From a virus: a stretch of 29,459 nt of DNA. A program made the translations under genes and the position numbers. Positions 16,061-22,260 of the stretch are shown here, one piece after another. The notes below the pieces were generated by a model, which worked only from the letters and a program-made list of their open reading frames with translations, did not search any database and was not told where the DNA came from. How positions within the stretch are numbered: the first letter of the stretch is position 1; every line of letters starts with the position of its first letter. The stretch spans positions 1 to 29,459 of the IMG/VR virus record IMGVR_UViG_3300008117_004325, one strand, 5' to 3'.

Positions 16061-16609
16061 TTAACGGTCATCATCTTCTTGATCTAGCACAATCCAACCC
16101 AATTGTTTTAGATCCTCACGTATTTCATCAGTGACTACACTTTCTGAAACATATTCTTTGGTTCCGGTGGTATCACCATTGCCCAGCCCGTCTCCAATTC
16201 CCGAACAGTACCAATCAATGTAATCACCTTCCATCCGCATGTCTGCAATTATTCCACCAGCATGCCGCCAACTGCACGACCATCGTTCGTCTTTGAGAAC
16301 AGGCATGACATCCAATTTTTGAAATTGTCTGTTACACATTGCGGCATATAAATTTTGAGCATAGGTATCACTGCTTCGAACTTTATTTAACATTGGTTCG
16401 CAGGTACGGAGATCGTACTCCATGTTATCCTTCTGCCAAGCGGGAGTAATTTCCTGTGCCGTTGCTTCGTCCCGCCATTTGGCCCACATGTCGAGATAGG
16501 CCTGCGCACTGATTCGTTGTTCTTCAGTGATAGTGGGATCTGCCAATTTCTTTTCAGTCCGTTCTTGTTGAAAGGTCATTCGGTCAGGGCTTTTTGAAAT
16601 CTTTAACAT
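16061..16609 (-). CDS. Phage protein of unknown function, 182 aa
   Basis: 182 residues. The N-terminal third is charged and helical (FQQERTEKKLADPTITEEQ). The C-terminal part contains WSCSWRHAGGIIADMRM and DYIDWYCSGIGDGLGN, beta-rich with several aromatic residues and two cysteines, and ends acidic (DQEDDDR). The listed ATG overlaps the upstream gene by 26 bp. A second in-frame ATG at 16579 lies 4 nt after that gene's stop and is a reasonable alternative; neither has a strong RBS. Fourth gene in the 17919-15839 unit behind a consensus sigma70 promoter, hence probably early. Function unknown. Confidence 0.65.
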   Translation of the reverse strand: MLKISKSPDRMTFQQERTEKKLADPTITEEQRISAQAYLDMWAKWRDEATAQEITPAWQKDNMEYDLRTCEPMLNKVRSSDTYAQNLYAAMCNRQFQKLDVMPVLKDERWSCSWRHAGGIIADMRMEGDYIDWYCSGIGDGLGNGDTTGTKEYVSESVVTDEIREDLKQLGWIVLDQEDDDR

Positions 16610-16913
16610 CTTTGATTGCCAATTTGAGAGTTTCTGCGTAGTTTAATGCTGTTTGTTCTTTTAGGTGAATACTGCCTTCGAAGTCTACATAGCCTTTGGT
16701 AAGCAAGGTCCAAATGTGTGTCCACCTACGTTTAGACCAAAAGTTCGACCGAACGGTTGTGTAGACTATTACGGCCACGCCTGAGTCGTCTGCTTCTATC
16801 CATAGATTATGAGAGCAATCTGAACTGCCGCACTCGCATAGCACATGATAGGCACGGCTGTCGCCCCAGTCGTTGGTTTTTAAAATTCCTTCAGCTGGTG
16901 TTTGTGCTTTCAT
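16584..16913 (-). CDS. Phage protein with CxCGSxDC motif, 109 aa
   Basis: 109 residues. Near the N-terminus: HVLCECGSSDCSHNLWIEAD, giving a Cys cluster (C-x-C-x4-C) that could bind zinc. After it come beta strands (AVIVYTTVRSNFW) and a helical C-terminus (TALNYAETLKLAIKDVKDF). The ATG overlaps the preceding stop (ATGA). Third gene of the five-gene unit from 17919. Similar proteins with this Cys cluster occur in marine T4-like phages (from memory); role unknown. A small zinc-stabilised protein active early in infection is the most that can be said. Confidence 0.68.
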   Translation of the reverse strand: MKAQTPAEGILKTNDWGDSRAYHVLCECGSSDCSHNLWIEADDSGVAVIVYTTVRSNFWSKRRWTHIWTLLTKGYVDFEGSIHLKEQTALNYAETLKLAIKDVKDFKKP

Positions 16914-17086
16914 GTTTTATCTCGTTGATGTTTGTATTCTCGTTTGAGCCAATATTTGTAAACTTGAAAATACTCACGCATATCTCGTTCAGGAATAGGA
17001 ATTTTTAAATCAGAGTACTCATCTTTGTGTTGCATCCACAATTCTTGCACCCAGAATTTAAAAGGTTTTTCTTTTTTCAACATCAT
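16910..17086 (-). CDS. Small basic phage protein, 58 aa
   Basis: 58 residues from ATG 17086, which overlaps the stop of the 278-aa gene as ATGA; the frame extends two codons further to a TTG. Composition is basic and aromatic: KPFKFWVQELWMQHKDEYS and YFQVYKYWLKREYKHQRDK. It is probably mostly helical. Overlaps at both ends (ATGA upstream and downstream) show strict translational coupling within the unit. No family recognised. A short, very basic early protein could be a host-takeover factor, but nothing in the sequence shows this. Confidence 0.62.
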   Translation of the reverse strand: MMLKKEKPFKFWVQELWMQHKDEYSDLKIPIPERDMREYFQVYKYWLKREYKHQRDKT

Positions 17087-17919
17087 GTCCAAAGACTATC
17101 TCTTGCTTTGATCAGACGGATCATCATGGCTTCATCTTCAGCTTCATATTCTGCTTCGATCTTCTGTAGCAGTTCATGTGATCGTGTGCTGAGTTCTTCA
17201 AGTTCAGGAGTCTTCTTACCGCCAAACAATCTTCCATCGTTGAGAATTCTAGTCTGTTCGCAGTATTCAGTCCACCCACTAACTTCGTAAGGGTCAGGAC
17301 GATTTGGATATACAGTAGTCCACCATATGTACAACTCCCTGAGTTCTTTTGCACGAAGTGCTTGACCGGTAGGCTTGCCATATTCTGGGTGATCTGGTTC
17401 GCACCAATCAGTGTTGGTTAGAGTCATTGCCCAGTCAAGATGATCGATACCTGCTTGAGGGCAACGCCAAGTGCGCCAACGCCACCAACCACTAGCCCAA
17501 AAGGGAGGATCATACTTAGCACGATCTTCTTTACTTCCCCAGGCGATGTGCGACCATGCGGATTCAATTTCGACGAAATCAACCAACTCATTAAATAGGC
17601 ATGGCAGGAACCGATTGCCAACATCACACCAATTACCAGGCTTAATATCACGAGCATGGGCGGTAAGACTGTGAGTACGAGTAACCCAACGGTTATTGAT
17701 GTAATACTTAACATCGTAGATCTTTCTAACGGGCCAAGTGACAAAATCCTGGAGATAGCTTAGGCCTTCTTCAGCTAACCAGTAACGGACAGGATGATAG
17801 CGTTTGGCTTCGTCTTCCCATTCGGCCCATCCGTCTGAAGTTAACGCACCCTTCTTAGGGGTGCCTCGAACCCAGTCTGCAAAGGGACTGCAACTCCAGT
17901 AGTTTGTGTGATGTGCCAT
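17083..17919 (-). CDS. Trp-rich conserved phage protein, 278 aa
   Basis: 278 residues, unusually rich in Trp. Motifs: NYWSCSPFADWVRGTPKKG at the N-terminus, RYWLAEEGLSYLQDFV, KYYINNRWVTRTHSLTA, LPCLFNELVDFVEIESAW, and FWASGWWRWRTWRCPQAG. The last third is helical and acidic (HELLQKIEAEYEAEDEAM). The family is familiar from marine and vibrio phages (from memory) and has no known function. It is first in a five-gene unit behind a perfect sigma70 promoter (17950-17978), so an early role is likely. The start at ATG 17919 has AGAGGT about 11 nt upstream. No catalytic motif is recognised. Confidence 0.78.
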   Translation of the reverse strand: MAHHTNYWSCSPFADWVRGTPKKGALTSDGWAEWEDEAKRYHPVRYWLAEEGLSYLQDFVTWPVRKIYDVKYYINNRWVTRTHSLTAHARDIKPGNWCDVGNRFLPCLFNELVDFVEIESAWSHIAWGSKEDRAKYDPPFWASGWWRWRTWRCPQAGIDHLDWAMTLTNTDWCEPDHPEYGKPTGQALRAKELRELYIWWTTVYPNRPDPYEVSGWTEYCEQTRILNDGRLFGGKKTPELEELSTRSHELLQKIEAEYEAEDEAMMIRLIKARDSLWT

Positions 17920-17949
17920 TATAGTATATTACCTCTGTTGAACACTTTA

Positions 17950-17978
17950 ATTATACTATCTTTCTAGAAACCTGTCAA
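17950..17978 (-). promoter_or_regulatory. Perfect consensus sigma70 promoter (TTGACA-17-TATAAT)
   Basis: -35 TTGACA at 17978-17973, a 17-nt spacer, and -10 TATAAT at 17955-17950 on the minus strand, with a leader of about 24 nt to the ATG at 17919. It would drive five overlapping genes, 17919 to 15839. Confidence 0.88.
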
Positions 17979-17995
17979 TAAGAATCTTTTTTGAC

Positions 17996-18379
17996 TCAAA
18001 TTTTTCTTTGGTAGCCTGCTAGATTGAGCATGATACTATACTGCTCGTAGGCCTTTTGGACAGCGGCATTAGATTGTCTATGCCAACTTTCTTCACGTTC
18101 TTTTTCCATAAGCATAGCAAACATATCAGAATCGCTGTAGCCATGGTTGTGATGGCCAAAAAATCTATATTCCATTTCAACCAGAGCACGAAATCTGCTT
18201 TCAGGTATCTGGACTGTGTATACCTTTTCTGTTTCATATTCTATAGTATCCTTGCTTACAACGTCTGCTCGCAGAGGATCTGTGAAATACCTAGGAGGAT
18301 GATATCTAGCTCTACGTTTTTGATCATCTACGATTTGCACTTCGTAGTTTTTGCAAAACTGATCAATTTTTTCTTTCAT
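17996..18379 (-). CDS. Conserved phage protein of unknown function, 127 aa
   Basis: 127 residues, basic and charged. N-terminal part: KEKIDQFCKNYEVQIVDDQK, then RARYHPPRYFTDPLRADVV. Middle: beta-type YETEKVYTVQIPESRFRAL. C-terminal half: helical with EMEYRFFGHHNHGYSDS and KAYEQYSIMLNLAGYQ. The HHNHGYSD stretch could bind metal but no known motif fits. The ATG overlaps the thyX stop (ATGA), so it is co-translated with thyX. A short intergenic region with a sigma70 promoter for the next unit follows. Function unknown. Confidence 0.7.
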   Translation of the reverse strand: MKEKIDQFCKNYEVQIVDDQKRRARYHPPRYFTDPLRADVVSKDTIEYETEKVYTVQIPESRFRALVEMEYRFFGHHNHGYSDSDMFAMLMEKEREESWHRQSNAAVQKAYEQYSIMLNLAGYQRKI

Positions 18380-19041
18380 TGTACAAGACTTTCTGCTAAT
18401 GGAAATATCTCTGCGATTACCTTTGCACAGGCTTTGGCAACTTCTTGATGCTCTTTCTGTGTACCGTTAGCACTTCGTAATTCGATAAAGTGTACCCATG
18501 AACGCAGTGTGCCATTCATATACAGGCGGCTTTCGATAAGTCCTTCTGGCAGTACTGCCCGAGCTTGTTCTTTGGCTATGCCGTTAGCGATAGCCCATTC
18601 GTATTCTCGTTTGGCAGCATAGATGACTCGTTGTTGAGCACGGTACCAATCATTTTGTAATAACTGATCATCGACTTCGACACTGTTCTGTCTATTCTTG
18701 GTGTCTTGAAGTCTAGCTTCTCTCGTAACAAAATTGAGATCTTTCGTTGGGTCAGCATAGCGTTGAGAGAACTCTTGGAAACTGAAACTTCTGTGTCGCA
18801 AGATTTGACGGGCAATGTCTCGAGTGGTTGTGATTTCGATACAGGCTGAGACCATTTCGAGTGGGCTCCAGTGTTGGTGCTTGACCAAGTATCGGATAAG
18901 TTTGTCTGATGTATCTGTGTTGAACTGATTGGAAGGATTGCTGACACGGGCGCAATACGCAATGAGTTCCTGTGCATCTCCGATACCCATATCTCGAAAT
19001 TCGTCTGCGGGTTGACTATATGATAAAAGTTTAACATTCAT
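18376..19041 (-). CDS. thyX: Flavin-dependent thymidylate synthase ThyX
   Basis: 221 residues, typical of ThyX (EC 2.1.1.148), which makes dTMP from dUMP using methylene-tetrahydrofolate and FAD/NADPH. The signature RHRx7S is present: RHR at 82-84 and S92 in LRHRSFSFQEFSQRY. Also seen are HQHWSPLEM (residues 55-63), which helps position substrate, and the C-terminal MNGTLRSWVHFIELRS with the catalytic Arg and His region. Phage ThyX supplies dTMP for genome replication. TAAATA precedes the ATG by only 3 nt and no Shine-Dalgarno is visible. The downstream 127-aa gene overlaps by 4 bp. Confidence 0.96.
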   Translation of the reverse strand: MNVKLLSYSQPADEFRDMGIGDAQELIAYCARVSNPSNQFNTDTSDKLIRYLVKHQHWSPLEMVSACIEITTTRDIARQILRHRSFSFQEFSQRYADPTKDLNFVTREARLQDTKNRQNSVEVDDQLLQNDWYRAQQRVIYAAKREYEWAIANGIAKEQARAVLPEGLIESRLYMNGTLRSWVHFIELRSANGTQKEHQEVAKACAKVIAEIFPLAESLVQ

Positions 19042-19044
19042 TTG

Positions 19045-19052
19045 TATTTACT
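19045..19052 (-). promoter_or_regulatory. Late-type motif GTAAATA just before thyX
   Basis: Minus strand AGTAAATA, then CAA, then the ATG at 19041. Same arrangement as at 7636, 23735 and 24523. Confidence 0.45.
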
Positions 19053-19054
19053 GC

Positions 19055-19603
19055 TTAGGTTAGTATATCGAAGTTTACAACACAGCGTGGTCCTGTTTTA
19101 GGAATACCGCCACCGTGATATATAAGTCCATCAAACACGACCACCCGGCCGCGTTTGGGAGATACTGATTGAACTATGTTATTGTCGCCGTCAAAGAATA
19201 CGGTGTCTCCATCTGCGTCGTTGACATAATACAATACTACAGTATGTTTAAAGGGGAAGTCTTGATGTGCTGCATAATTTTTTAATTTTGTTTCGTAAGG
19301 TAGTATAAGATAAATCCTAGCTACCATTATTTCTTTTAAAGTTAATCCTAGGTCTTGACATACCACCTGCGGTATCAATGCAAAATTATCTAGATGATTA
19401 GATCGTTGAGAACTAGATTTTAACACGTGAACAAAAGAAATAGAGTTAACTCCTGGTTCATTTGCCGTTGATTCGTATTTGCATCGCAGATCAACTGTGG
19501 GATGCATGATCTCTTCCTCTACACTAGTTCTTCCTAAAATACTTAATTCATAATAATCTTGAAGATGTTTAGGAATCAAGTCATCATAGATCTTGATATT
19601 CAC
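19055..19603 (-). CDS. 2-oxoglutarate/Fe(II)-dependent oxygenase (prolyl-4-hydroxylase type)
   Basis: 182 residues. The double-stranded beta-helix ligands are visible: H113 and D115 in AAHQDFPF, H163 in LIYHGGGIP, and the 2-oxoglutarate-binding Arg (R173) in TGPRCVVNFD. Between them, LYYVNDADGDTVFFDG is typical of phage P4H-like enzymes, which are frequent in marine T4-like phages. The substrate (protein proline, nucleotide or other) is not predictable. The start is GTG at 19603, overlapping the stop of the upstream virion-like gene as GTGA. No signal peptide, so it acts in the cytoplasm. One of five Fe(II)/2OG-type enzymes in this window. Confidence 0.87.
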   Translation of the reverse strand: MNIKIYDDLIPKHLQDYYELSILGRTSVEEEIMHPTVDLRCKYESTANEPGVNSISFVHVLKSSSQRSNHLDNFALIPQVVCQDLGLTLKEIMVARIYLILPYETKLKNYAAHQDFPFKHTVVLYYVNDADGDTVFFDGDNNIVQSVSPKRGRVVVFDGLIYHGGGIPKTGPRCVVNFDILT

Positions 19604-20109
19604 TTTGGTTCTTCTATAGGTTCGTCAAAACAAAGACTTTCCATAGTCTTGTAATGTTCGTAGGCTTTTTTAAGTGCTTCGAACTTTTCAAGTTTTACGG
19701 GATCAGGAACAAGTATAGCTAATCTCTGCTCCATCTTCTTCATAAATTCTTTTAGGCTCTTACCATCAATTTTAATATCAGTACCTGCTGCCATTTCGAT
19801 ACCAGTGGTATTAATGTTAACCGTGCTAGGACTAACTCCGTAATTAGGGCTTATGCTGTACCCCGAAGTTCCAGTAGTCCATTGACTGTTGGAATTAATA
19901 TTGTTAATTGTAGTAATACCACCAACTGTTGCTCCACCGTAGGTAAATGTACTACTTGGTAAAGTTATTGTATTGATATTTGAATATTGATCCGAGCCAG
20001 TGAGCGTAATAGTATCTAAGGTATCGATCATGGTGCTTGCCTGAGCGGCACCATAATCACTTAGATCAATTTCAATATCATCTAATGTGATATTGTCCTT
20101 GTCGTCCAT
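19600..20109 (-). CDS. Virion-associated protein with C-terminal coiled coil
   Basis: 169 residues from ATG 20109, which lies 1 nt after the stop of the Hc1-like gene; the frame extends upstream across that gene but without support. Acidic start (MDDKDNITLDDIEIDLSDYG), then a Ser/Thr/Asn-rich low-complexity middle (SDQYSNINTITLPSS, TTINNINSNSQWTTGTSGYS). The C-terminus DGKSLKEFMKKMEQRLAILV, followed by PDPVKLEKFEALKKAYEHYK, is a conserved helical module I recall from T4-like cyanophage structural proteins. A virion or assembly role is likely; the specific position is unknown. Coupled to the downstream 2OG oxygenase by GTGA overlap. Confidence 0.7.
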   Translation of the reverse strand: MDDKDNITLDDIEIDLSDYGAAQASTMIDTLDTITLTGSDQYSNINTITLPSSTFTYGGATVGGITTINNINSNSQWTTGTSGYSISPNYGVSPSTVNINTTGIEMAAGTDIKIDGKSLKEFMKKMEQRLAILVPDPVKLEKFEALKKAYEHYKTMESLCFDEPIEEPK

Positions 20110-20110
20110 A

Positions 20111-20299
20111 TTAGGCCTTGGCTTCTTTGCGAGCGTTCTTTTCTGCTGTGATTTCGTTGCGACGAGCTTTAACACCCTTGGCAACATCCTGAAGTGCTTT
20201 ACGAGCGCGAGTACCGGCAGCGCCATTACCTGCTGCGAATTTGGCATCCTCAGCCAAGAATACTTCAAAGTCTGCTTTTAATTGATCAACTGTTGACAT
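20111..20299 (-). CDS. Histone H1-like DNA-binding protein (Hc1-type)
   Basis: 62 residues. The core GNGAAGTRARKALQDVAKGV closely follows the GNKAAxxRxR...I/V..K pattern of chlamydial Hc1 and bacterial Hc1-like proteins, which bind DNA without sequence specificity and compact it. The N-terminal MSTVDQLKADFEVFLAEDAK is an amphipathic helix, and the C-terminus is basic (RRNEITAEKNARKEAKA). A phage copy could coat phage or host DNA. AAGGA lies 9-10 nt before ATG 20299. The leader includes a small hairpin and, further up, the tRNA-like gene, so both may come from the promoter at 20483-20511. The alternative, a generic basic helical protein, is less likely given the motif. Confidence 0.78.
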   Translation of the reverse strand: MSTVDQLKADFEVFLAEDAKFAAGNGAAGTRARKALQDVAKGVKARRNEITAEKNARKEAKA

Positions 20300-20335
20300 A
20301 ATATTTTTTTCCTTATAGTTATGTTTTTATACTTA

Positions 20336-20351
20336 TAAGCCACCCGGCTTA
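20336..20351. other. Short hairpin between the tRNA-like gene and the Hc1-like gene
   Basis: TAAGCC-ACCC-GGCTTA, a 6-bp stem with a 4-nt loop. There is no U-tract on the minus-strand side, so it is more likely an RNA processing or pausing hairpin between the tRNA-like RNA and the downstream mRNA than a full terminator. Confidence 0.4.
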
Positions 20352-20365
20352 CAGAGGCTTAAACG

Positions 20366-20476
20366 TGGTATGGTCGGTAGGTTTCGAACCTACAAAGACT
20401 CTGTCTACGACTTTGTCCCGTCCCCAATCTAGCCTATGGGGCTAGCGGGAGGTCTGCCTATTCCACTCACGACCAT
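20366..20476 (-). tRNA. tRNA-like gene, class II (Leu-like D-arm) with an oversized anticodon loop
   Basis: Seen on the minus strand: a perfect 7-bp acceptor stem ATGGTCG/CGACCAT; T8 G9; a D region with Leu-type AGTGGAATAGGCAGAC; a 5-bp stem TCCCG/CGGGA exactly where the anticodon stem belongs; a 22-nt variable region that can fold AAAG/CTTT; a perfect T-arm GTAGG-TTCGAAA-CCTAC; discriminator A; and encoded CCA. The loop in the anticodon stem is 25 nt instead of 7, so no anticodon can be assigned. Inside it CCCCA/TGGGG can pair. An alternative fold, CTAGC-CCCATAG-GCTAG, gives a 7-nt loop with CAT but lacks U33. It is a degenerate tRNA, a tRNA with an insertion, or a tRNA-like RNA. The promoter at 20483-20511 would start transcription at its 5' end. 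Confidence 0.65.
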
Positions 20477-20482
20477 ATGTAT

Positions 20483-20511
20483 ATTATATATGTGTAAATC
20501 TCCCATGTCAA
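20483..20511 (-). promoter_or_regulatory. Perfect consensus sigma70 promoter (TTGACA-17-TATAAT) for the tRNA-like gene
   Basis: -35 TTGACA at 20511-20506, a 17-nt spacer, and -10 TATAAT at 20488-20483 on the minus strand. The predicted +1 (~20476) coincides with the tRNA-like 5' end, so little or no 5' processing would be needed. The -35 overlaps the end of the hydrolase gene. Confidence 0.87.
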
Positions 20512-21518
20512 CGATTATTAATATCGTTACTAATTATTTTCTTAATTTTTCCTAAAACTTCGTATGTAATCTTGTCATTTCGACATTGCTGAAATCTCAA
20601 TATTGGATTTTTTGCTCTCATACATTCTCCATCGACTGCTGGACCTACTCCACGATTAGGCAAATCCCAACTGTGGGTACCTTCGGGATAATGGTGCCAT
20701 TCTGTGGCTTGGGAAAATACAGTTTGGTTACACTGAGCAGGGTCAGTGGGTTCGTCCTTGCCTGCGGTAAACACGTATATTTTGCCAAAGTAAGGTCCAA
20801 GATTTGGAGCTTGCCATGGTTCAAAATGCAAGTTTGTGTTTACGTGCGTTCCGTGCTTGCCTCCATATTTAGGAGATTCTCTGCAAAAGGGGTACAAACC
20901 AAATGCTCCTCGAATTTTATTCCCCACTTGTTTTTTAATAAATGGATCATCAGTCATAATTCGTAAAGCAGTCCACCCGCCCTGACTACCACCATAGACA
21001 TACACAAGATTTTGATCTATGTTGGTGTTAGATTCTAACCATTGTCTTGCCGCTATAACGTCTAGAACACGCATGTCTACACCAAATTGATTAGTGCTTT
21101 CGTGATTTTCGAATCTCCCACGGCTCCAAAAACTATCTAAAATTAATATGTTGGCATTCAGGTTTTTTCGAAACCACATACCAGCAGATAGTTCTGATGG
21201 GGTTATTCCGTGCCCACCATGTACTATTATCATAGTAGGAGAATTGGATTGACCACTAGGTGTCCAACTAGAAAATAGTGTACCTTTTTTTTCATAAGTG
21301 GGAATAGCTCTTTCAAAAAAGTTTAGTCCAGATCCCCGCATATTTCTGTCATAGTGCCAAAGATCATACGGCCGTTCTGGAATTACAAACTTTTCATCTG
21401 TAGCAGGTTGCCAATGCCGAACTGTTTCTTCTTTTAGACTGAGATCTTCTCGATTCCAAAAAAACGCATGTGCATCTGTAATAAATAGTGCTGTTAGTAG
21501 TAGAAGTAAAAGTTTCAC
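20508..21518 (-). CDS. Secreted alpha/beta hydrolase (dienelactone-hydrolase/PHB-depolymerase-like)
   Basis: 336 residues from GTG 21518. The N-terminus MKLLLLLLTALFITDAHA is a textbook signal peptide cleaved after AHA, so the enzyme is exported. Hydrolase features: oxyanion-region IIVHGGHG (~100-104), the nucleophile elbow GGSQGG (Ser ~178) in VYVYGGSQGGWTALR, a late Asp in FTAGKDEPTD, and His in YPEGTHSWDLP. The substrate is unknown (ester, lactone or peptide-like). The frame also opens at ATG 21557, but a TTGACT-17-TAATAT promoter (21548-21576) overlaps that ATG, while GTG 21518 has AGG 7 nt upstream. Six Cys in the mature part fit a periplasmic, disulfide-containing protein. Divergent from the 2OG-like gene at 21585. 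Confidence 0.8.
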   Translation of the reverse strand: MKLLLLLLTALFITDAHAFFWNREDLSLKEETVRHWQPATDEKFVIPERPYDLWHYDRNMRGSGLNFFERAIPTYEKKGTLFSSWTPSGQSNSPTMIIVHGGHGITPSELSAGMWFRKNLNANILILDSFWSRGRFENHESTNQFGVDMRVLDVIAARQWLESNTNIDQNLVYVYGGSQGGWTALRIMTDDPFIKKQVGNKIRGAFGLYPFCRESPKYGGKHGTHVNTNLHFEPWQAPNLGPYFGKIYVFTAGKDEPTDPAQCNQTVFSQATEWHHYPEGTHSWDLPNRGVGPAVDGECMRAKNPILRFQQCRNDKITYEVLGKIKKIISNDINNR

Positions 21519-21547
21519 AATTTTGCCTAAATTGAGTTGATTACAAT

Positions 21548-21576
21548 ATATTAACATCTTTAAGTAGAAAAGTCAA
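21548..21576 (-). promoter_or_regulatory. Probable sigma70 promoter of the hydrolase gene (TTGACT-17-TAATAT)
   Basis: -35 TTGACT (5 of 6) at 21576-21571, a 17-nt spacer, and -10 TAATAT (4 of 6) at 21553-21548 on the minus strand. It covers the ATG at 21557 and supports a start at GTG 21518. Confidence 0.5.
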
Positions 21577-21584
21577 TCGTACAA

Positions 21585-22214
21585 ATGTCATTACAAATTG
21601 AAAATATAAATTATGTCCCCTTTCATATCAAGGATTGGATAGGTCTTCATAAAGAACTCAGTTCAAAATATCACAATGGCATAGTAGAACCAAACGAGGT
21701 TAATGGTCGTGTAGGCACAAGAGTTTACGAATGGAGTTATGAAAATTTTGGAAATTTTTATTCTGAATTGACTCTATTGCTTACTCGTTTTACCTGCAAG
21801 GTTCGGCGAGCTAGATTTTTTTATACCGCTCCTAAGGGTCAGTTAAACGTGCATATTGACGGTACCAATCAAAATGGACATAATTATTGGGCCATAAATT
21901 TTCCAATTCATGTCCCACAAACAGAGCACTATCAAGAATGGTACGAATATAAGGGAGAATACAAAGCAAACTTTAGTTCTAACTATACAGATAGTACTAT
22001 ACTAGAAAATCCACAAGATATTAAACTTATTGATAGGTTGGTATTAGATAGACCCTATCTAGTTAAGGTTGGAATTCCTCACGCTGTTTATAATTTTTCT
22101 TCTTGCCCTAGATTAATTTTGTCTATACGATTTGAGTCTTGGGCTATAAACTTAATGAATCTTATTAATTATTCTATCGAGCAAGAAACCGCGTTTAAAA
22201 AAATAATAGATTAG
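21585..22214 (+). CDS. 2OG/Fe(II) oxygenase-like protein (aspartyl/asparaginyl hydroxylase-like)
   Basis: 209 residues. A probable Fe(II) site is visible: H90 and D92 in LNVHIDGTNQN, and H166 in GIPHAVYNF, followed by R176 in CPRLILSIRF as the likely 2-oxoglutarate anchor. The strand order (RARFFYTAPKG, WAINFPIHV, YLVKVGIPHA) fits a jelly-roll fold. Overall similarity to known families is low by eye, so the substrate is unknown. It is a single gene on the plus strand, divergent from the secreted hydrolase and convergent with the TauD-like gene; a strong hairpin follows its stop. No Shine-Dalgarno before ATG 21585. Confidence 0.68.
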   Translation: MSLQIENINYVPFHIKDWIGLHKELSSKYHNGIVEPNEVNGRVGTRVYEWSYENFGNFYSELTLLLTRFTCKVRRARFFYTAPKGQLNVHIDGTNQNGHNYWAINFPIHVPQTEHYQEWYEYKGEYKANFSSNYTDSTILENPQDIKLIDRLVLDRPYLVKVGIPHAVYNFSSCPRLILSIRFESWAINLMNLINYSIEQETAFKKIID

Positions 22215-22235
22215 CTGTTAGAAAAAACAGAAACT

Positions 22236-22260
22236 AGCGTTGCCTACTGTAGGCAACGCT
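22236..22260. terminator. Hairpin terminator between convergent oxygenase genes
   Basis: AGCGTTGCCT-ACTGT-AGGCAACGCT, a perfect 10-bp stem, followed on the minus strand by a T-rich run (TAGTTTCTGTTTTTTC). It overlaps the last codons of the TauD-like gene. On the plus strand no U-tract follows. Confidence 0.7.

Noticed and set aside
20111-20268. Longer N-terminus for the coiled-coil virion-like protein, overlapping the Hc1-like gene
   Set aside because: The Hc1-like frame has family similarity and an RBS; ATG 20109, 1 nt after its stop, is the natural start.
20366-20476. tmRNA or group I intron-containing tRNA
   Set aside because: The element is only 111 nt; a tmRNA lacks an anticodon stem and is several hundred nt long, and no group I core is possible in an 18-nt insertion.
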